Of a stretch of 9,884 nt of DNA, positions 6,846 to 9,884 are shown one piece after another. Made by a program: the position numbers and the translations under genes. The notes under the pieces were generated by a model. It was not told where the DNA came from, ran no database searches, and saw only the letters and a list, made by a program, of their open reading frames with translations. How positions within the stretch are numbered: position 1 is the stretch's first letter; every line of letters begins with the position of its first letter. Source of the DNA: an uncultured Granulosicoccaceae bacterium (GTDB taxonomy: Bacteria > Pseudomonadota > Gammaproteobacteria > CALCKW01). The stretch is from NCBI GenBank assembly GCA_937941555.1, contig CALDHJ010000260.1, positions 1-9,884 on the forward strand. The letters are read 5' to 3'.

Positions 6846-7147
6846 GATGCAACTTCTCAGCCAGAACGGCAGTGCAGATTTCTGATAATTTCTTGACGGT
6901 TTTCGAGCACCTGTTCCAGGCGCCGGGTGGACAGGAAAGGCCTGTCAAATTGGGCAATTGGATCGCAGCAGAGTAGCTGGTCATACAACAAGACGATGGC
7001 CGAACAGCACACTGGGGACAGTGTTGCCAGACGCGCCCTGCCGATGCGGCAAGGTGACCCAACTGACCTGCTTGCATATTGGGTCCGGCGCACGGCAATT
7101 GGTGGCAGCAACAGACAATCGGAGCCAATCAACCCAATGATCGTTCG
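6846..7147. other. 302-bp gene-poor region between comM and the OmpA gene
   Basis: Genes on both sides are on the minus strand. The region must hold the promoter of the OmpA/coiled-coil operon, but I cannot pick a convincing -35/-10 pair. A minus-strand TTGACA (rc of 6943-6948) has no good -10 at 16-18 bases. A hairpin lies at 7036-7054. Minus-strand frames give Cys-rich peptides, including the fragments ICKQVSWVTLPH, WQHCPQCAV and LLCCDPIAQFDR in different frames. The longest minus-strand frame wholly within it (6857-7132, TTG start) has no ribosome-binding site and no family I recognise. I call no gene here. Confidence 0.6.
7036..7054 (-). other. Short hairpin in the OmpA gene upstream region
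   Basis: On the minus strand CCTTGCCG and CGGCAGGG pair as an 8-base stem, with one G-T wobble, around a CAT loop. No T-tract follows on either strand, so it is not a typical intrinsic terminator of comM. It could be a leader structure or an unrelated stem. Confidence 0.35.
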
Positions 7148-8626
7148 CTACTGTCGAAAGCCAATGCTCTCGCCGAGATCCTCACGGCGAATCGAATCAG
7201 AACCCGCCAGATCCGCAATAGTGCGCGCGACACGAAGTACCCGGTGACACGATCGCAAGCTCAGTCCGAGCCGCTCGACGGCTGTTTCGAAAAATCGTTC
7301 GCACTCTTTCGACAGGCTGCAGTGCTCGGCCATCTGGTTTGCCGCCAAATGCGCATTCAAGCGATTTTGCCGACGCCGCTGCACCGCCTGCGCAGCCTCA
7401 ACCCGGTGACTGACACACGCCGTGGATTCACCCGACTTCTCTTGCCGCAAGCTCGCATAGGGAATTGCCGGCACCCGGACATGCAGGTCGATTCGATCCA
7501 GCAGTGGACCCGACACCCGGCCCTGGTAACGCTGCACCTGTTCTGCCGTGCAGCGACAGGCCCGAGTGCTGTCACCAAAGTAGCCACACGGGCATGGATT
7601 CATTGCCGCCACCAACTGGAATCGCGCGGGATAACGGGCCCGACGCCGCGCACGGGAGACGTGGATCTCGCCAGATTCGAGCGGTTCGCGCAGGACATCG
7701 AGCACCGCACGCGGAAATTCAGCCAATTCATCCAGAAACAGAACGCCGCCGTGTGCGAGAGAGGCTTCGCCGGGTTGCGCCAACGCACCACCGCCGACCA
7801 ACGCGACACCCGATACCGTGTGATGGGGATGGCGAAAAGGTGGCCTCGACCAGTGGGTTGGATCAAAGCCGACCGACACTGAATGCACCGCAGCGCTCTC
7901 AAGCGCGGTCTCCGTATCAAGCCGTGGCAACAGGCCGGGCAAGCGGCTGGCCAGCATGGATTTGCCGCTGCCTGGCGGCCCGACAAACAACAGGTTGTGC
8001 CCCCCTGCGGCCGCGATTTCGACGGCACGCCGCGCATGATGCTGGCCGCTGACATCGGCGAGGTCGGGATACTGTGCATCGTGCGGCAACCAACCGGACG
8101 CCATCTCGAGATCATCGAGCCCACGCAGCCAGCGAACCACATCAAGCAAGCCGTCGGCAACGCGCACTTCAGCACTCGCAACCAACGAAGCCTCGGCAGA
8201 CACGGCCCGCGGCACCACGGCTTTGCGCCCCGATCGCGTGGCGGCCAACACCAGAGGCAGTGCACCCGAGACAGCACGCAACTCGCCGCTCAGCGCCAAC
8301 TCACCCGCAAATTCACAGGTCTCAAGCCCTTCCGCGGGCAATTGCGACGATGCCGCAAGCACGCCGAGCGCGATCGGCAGGTCAAATCGACCGCCCTCCT
8401 TAGGCAAGTCGGCGGGTGCGAGACTGACGGTGATCCGCCGCTGCGGAAATTCAAAGCCGGCGTTGAGCAAGGCGGCTCTAACGCGGTCACGTGATTCGCG
8501 CACCGCGGTTTCCGGCAAACCGACGAGGTTGAAGGACGGCAGCCCGCCGGAGATATCCACTTCGACCGCCACCGGCGGCGCTTCTACCCCGACAATCGCC
8601 CGCGTGTGGACACGGGCGAGTGACAT
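7148..8626 (-). CDS. comM: YifB/ComM-family AAA+ ATPase (Mg-chelatase-like)
   Basis: ComM is a hexameric AAA+ helicase that drives branch migration during natural transformation and is found in many non-competent bacteria as YifB. The 492 residues show the family N-terminal domain (SGGLPSFNLVGLPETAVRES, about 26-45; KEGGRFDLPIALG, 76-88). Walker A is GPPGSGKS at 216-223 and Walker B is VLFLDE at 295-300. The Cys-rich NPCPCGYFGD with CRC (343-359) follows, then the arginine-rich C-terminal helical part SLRSCHRVLRVARTIADL (456-473). All catalytic motifs are intact. It ends in GESIGFRQ, a few residues short of the usual YR-x-x-DR ending, which should not matter. The ATG shares its A with the UbiK stop (TGATG), so translation is probably coupled. 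Linkage to ubiK is common in Gammaproteobacteria. Confidence 0.96.
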   Translation of the reverse strand: MSLARVHTRAIVGVEAPPVAVEVDISGGLPSFNLVGLPETAVRESRDRVRAALLNAGFEFPQRRITVSLAPADLPKEGGRFDLPIALGVLAASSQLPAEGLETCEFAGELALSGELRAVSGALPLVLAATRSGRKAVVPRAVSAEASLVASAEVRVADGLLDVVRWLRGLDDLEMASGWLPHDAQYPDLADVSGQHHARRAVEIAAAGGHNLLFVGPPGSGKSMLASRLPGLLPRLDTETALESAAVHSVSVGFDPTHWSRPPFRHPHHTVSGVALVGGGALAQPGEASLAHGGVLFLDELAEFPRAVLDVLREPLESGEIHVSRARRRARYPARFQLVAAMNPCPCGYFGDSTRACRCTAEQVQRYQGRVSGPLLDRIDLHVRVPAIPYASLRQEKSGESTACVSHRVEAAQAVQRRRQNRLNAHLAANQMAEHCSLSKECERFFETAVERLGLSLRSCHRVLRVARTIADLAGSDSIRREDLGESIGFRQ

Positions 8627-8892
8627 CAGCTCCGCGAGCCGGGTGCTGTTCCTGCGCGCGCTTCGAGCTCGCTCACACGGGTCTCGAGCGCGTCGAGGCG
8701 TGCACGCAACCGGGACACCAGAGCCACCTGGATGTCGTAGTCCTCGCGAGTCACAAGGTCCATGCGCTCGATAGACGACTGCAGCACTGATCGAGCGTTC
8801 TTCTCGAAGTCGTCTTTGACACTGCGCACACTGGGCGGCAGATGCCGGCCCAATGCGCCACTGATTTCATCCAACAACCGGGAATCGATCAT
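8626..8892 (-). CDS. ubiK: Ubiquinone biosynthesis accessory factor UbiK
   Basis: UbiK (formerly YqiC, BMFP family) is a small accessory protein that, in E. coli, binds UbiJ and promotes aerobic ubiquinone synthesis, possibly by presenting the lipid intermediates to the Ubi complex. I chose the ATG at 8892 (88 residues), not the in-frame GTG at 8907. The ATG has GGAGA five bases upstream, and MIDSRLLDEI matches the family's opening; the GTG would place that ribosome-binding site inside the gene. Residues of about 1-45 form an amphipathic helical region. ERMDLVTREDYDIQVALVSRLRARL (about 42-66) is the family core, followed by a short coiled coil LDALETRVSELEARA (about 67-80). It overlaps comM by one base and is divergent from dsbB, whose product uses ubiquinone. 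Confidence 0.93.
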   Translation of the reverse strand: MIDSRLLDEISGALGRHLPPSVRSVKDDFEKNARSVLQSSIERMDLVTREDYDIQVALVSRLRARLDALETRVSELEARAGTAPGSRS

Positions 8893-8897
8893 GGTTT

Positions 8898-8902
8898 TCT
8901 CC
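8898..8902 (-). promoter_or_regulatory. Ribosome-binding site deciding the ubiK start
   Basis: GGAGA on the minus strand, five bases upstream of the ATG at 8892. It favours that start over the GTG at 8907, which lies upstream of it. Confidence 0.75.
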
Positions 8903-8990
8903 GTCACCGCGATACTGGAACGCTTAATGGTAGCTGTTGCGCACGTACGCAGTCCGCCCGGGGGAATCAGTCATGCACTGAAGTTGGTTC

Positions 8991-9019
8991 TTGACCCAGC
9001 TGCCTGATACAGATTCGAT
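8991..9019 (+). promoter_or_regulatory. Possible sigma-70 promoter for dsbB
   Basis: TTGACC (8991-8996) matches -35 at five of six positions. Seventeen bases later lies TTCGAT (9014-9019), a poor -10 with three matches. It would start transcription near 9026, after the ATG at 9022 and before the preferred dsbB ATG at 9115. Weak evidence. Confidence 0.25.
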
Positions 9020-9114
9020 CCATGACCGGGCCGGCCAACTGGCCAAACGGGCGCCTTCCAGACTGCCCCCTGCACGCTACACTCCACTTACTCAGATTGA
9101 CCGAACTCGCTGCC

Positions 9115-9615
9115 ATGACGCTGTCGCCCAGACTGACCTTTTTCTCAACCGCCCTGTTGTGCGCTGCCCTGCTGGGCTATGGCTACTATCTGGAGTACGT
9201 CGAATTCCTCGACCCCTGCAACCTCTGCAAATTGCAGCGGGTCGCGTTCATGGCGGTCATCCTGTTTGCCGTGATCGGCATGGTCCACGGCAGCACCGGG
9301 GCCGCGTCAAGGGTCTACCACCTACTGATCGCGCTCAGCGCGACAGCCGGTGCGGCGCTGGCCGGGCGGCAGGTCTGGCTGCAGGGTCTTCCGCCCGAGG
9401 ACGTGCCTGAGTGCAGCCCGGGACTCGAATTCATGCTCGAGTCGTCGCCCTGGCTGGATGTCTTCCGCGAAGTGCTGACCGGTTCTGGCAGCTGCGCCGA
9501 AATCGACTGGAGCTTTCTCGGACTGTCGATCGCCGGTTGGGCCCTCGCATGGTTCGCGGTAATCGTGCTGGCGAACCTGATCTGGGCCATCAAAGGCTAC
9601 CGCCGGGCCTACTGA
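9115..9615 (+). CDS. dsbB: Disulfide bond formation protein DsbB
   Basis: DsbB is the inner-membrane enzyme that reoxidises periplasmic DsbA and passes the electrons to ubiquinone. From the ATG at 9115 the product is 166 residues (E. coli DsbB has 176). An upstream in-frame ATG at 9022 would add 31 unhydrophobic residues, so I reject it. Four hydrophobic segments are visible (about 9-28, 41-58, 66-83, 136-158). The first redox pair is CNLC at 35-38 with Arg42 in the place of the quinone-interacting Arg48 of E. coli. The second pair is Cys100 and Cys127 in the second periplasmic loop (DVPEC and GSGSCAEIDWSFLGL). All four essential Cys are present, so it should be active. The divergent ubiK neighbour fits the quinone dependence. 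typA follows 104 bases later behind its own promoter. Confidence 0.96.
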   Translation: MTLSPRLTFFSTALLCAALLGYGYYLEYVEFLDPCNLCKLQRVAFMAVILFAVIGMVHGSTGAASRVYHLLIALSATAGAALAGRQVWLQGLPPEDVPECSPGLEFMLESSPWLDVFREVLTGSGSCAEIDWSFLGLSIAGWALAWFAVIVLANLIWAIKGYRRAY

Positions 9616-9684
9616 ACACCGGCATTCTGGAAAGCCTTTGCGGAAAAGCGCGACCAATTCACACGGTTGGTTCGCTTGAGACGC

Positions 9685-9690
9685 TATAAT
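9685..9690 (+). promoter_or_regulatory. Consensus -10 box upstream of typA
   Basis: A perfect TATAAT. No good -35 sits 16-18 bases upstream (the best candidate is around ACGGTT, 9663-9668) and there is no TGn extension. Transcription would begin near 9697, giving a leader of about 23 bases before the GTG at 9720. It separates typA expression from dsbB. Confidence 0.65.
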
Positions 9691-9719
9691 GGGCGGTTTT
9701 CTGCAGCAGAGCCGCTCCC

Positions 9720-9884
9720 GTGATCCAGCACCTTCGCAACATCGCCATTATCGCGCACGTCGATCACGGCAAAACGACCCTCGTCGACCAGCTGCTTCAG
9801 CAGTCCGGCACGCTCGATTCGCGCAAGGACGCGGTCGAGCGCGTGATGGACAGCAACGCGTTGGAGAAAGAGCGCGGCATCACC
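9720..9884 (+). CDS. typA: Ribosome-associated GTPase TypA/BipA (3' partial)
   Basis: BipA is a translational GTPase related to EF-G that binds the 70S ribosome and acts in stress response, cold growth and 50S assembly. Fifty-five residues are visible before the window ends. They open [20 protein letters not shown], with the P-loop AHVDHGKT at 12-19. [16 protein letters not shown] (40-55) contains the switch I end and matches the family closely. The start is GTG at 9720; it gives the family's usual opening, and no other start codon lies nearby in frame. A consensus -10 box lies 30 bases upstream. There is no strong Shine-Dalgarno. The remaining roughly 550 residues lie outside the window. Confidence 0.96.
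   Translation, partial: MIQHLRNIAIIAHVDHGKTTLVDQLLQQSGTLDSRKDAVERVMDSNALEKERGIT

Noticed and set aside
6703..7128. A 141-codon Cys-rich minus-strand frame overlapping the OmpA gene start
   Set aside because: It overlaps the well-supported N-terminus of the OmpA protein for over 140 bases in another frame, and has a TTG start without a ribosome-binding site.
6857..7132. A 91-codon minus-strand frame between comM and the OmpA gene
   Set aside because: TTG start without Shine-Dalgarno, no recognised family, and odd Cys and Leu-rich composition unlike its neighbours. Kept only as part of the ComF-remnant suggestion.
9022..9114. N-terminal extension of DsbB from an upstream ATG
   Set aside because: The 31 extra residues resemble no DsbB N-terminus and lie before the first membrane helix; the ATG at 9115 gives the family length.
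9616..9684. Intrinsic terminator after dsbB
   Set aside because: The best stem (GCCTTT with AAAAGC around 9640-9650) has a mismatch and no T-tract.

Overview
The window is a GC-rich bacterial chromosome segment with densely packed, mostly housekeeping genes. The combination of an LpxL/LpxM-family lipid A acyltransferase, ubiK-comM, dsbB, typA and an OmpA-type envelope protein points to a Gammaproteobacterium. No phage, insertion sequence, CRISPR array, tRNA or rRNA was seen. The genus cannot be fixed from the sequence.

Layout: (1) 3-1004 (+) is the 3' part of a coiled-coil protein built on a 14-residue repeat, ending in a C-terminal domain I do not recognise. (2) 1055-2006 (-) is a rhodanese-dtd pair, that is, a sulfurtransferase-like protein followed by D-aminoacyl-tRNA deacylase. 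(3) 2111-3010 (+) is the lipid A-type acyltransferase. It ends in a symmetrical terminator that also serves the converging genes on the other strand. (4) 3060-6845 (-) is a two-gene unit: a membrane-anchored BON/OmpA protein followed 21 bases later by an 892-residue membrane-anchored coiled-coil protein with a C-terminal helix-hairpin-helix domain. (5) 6846-7147 is a gene-poor stretch with a hairpin and scattered Cys-rich peptide fragments in several frames. (6) 7148-8892 (-) is ubiK-comM, overlapping by one base. (7) 9115-9615 (+) is dsbB, and 9720 to the window end (+) is the start of typA behind a consensus -10 box.

The most interesting part is region 4. By the positive-inside rule, the OmpA/BON protein should project into the periplasm and bind peptidoglycan. 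Its partner should project its very long rod and helix-hairpin-helix domain into the cytoplasm. Together they could form a link from cell wall through inner membrane to nucleoid or another cytoplasmic partner. This is inference from topology and gene order. The rod contains ten 21-residue (three-heptad) repeats, and the unrelated coiled-coil gene at the left edge uses 14-residue (two-heptad) repeats. A secondary theme is quinone and redox: UbiK supports ubiquinone synthesis, and DsbB, divergently encoded next to it, passes its electrons to ubiquinone. The OmpA protein carries a Cys pair that could be a substrate of the Dsb pathway.
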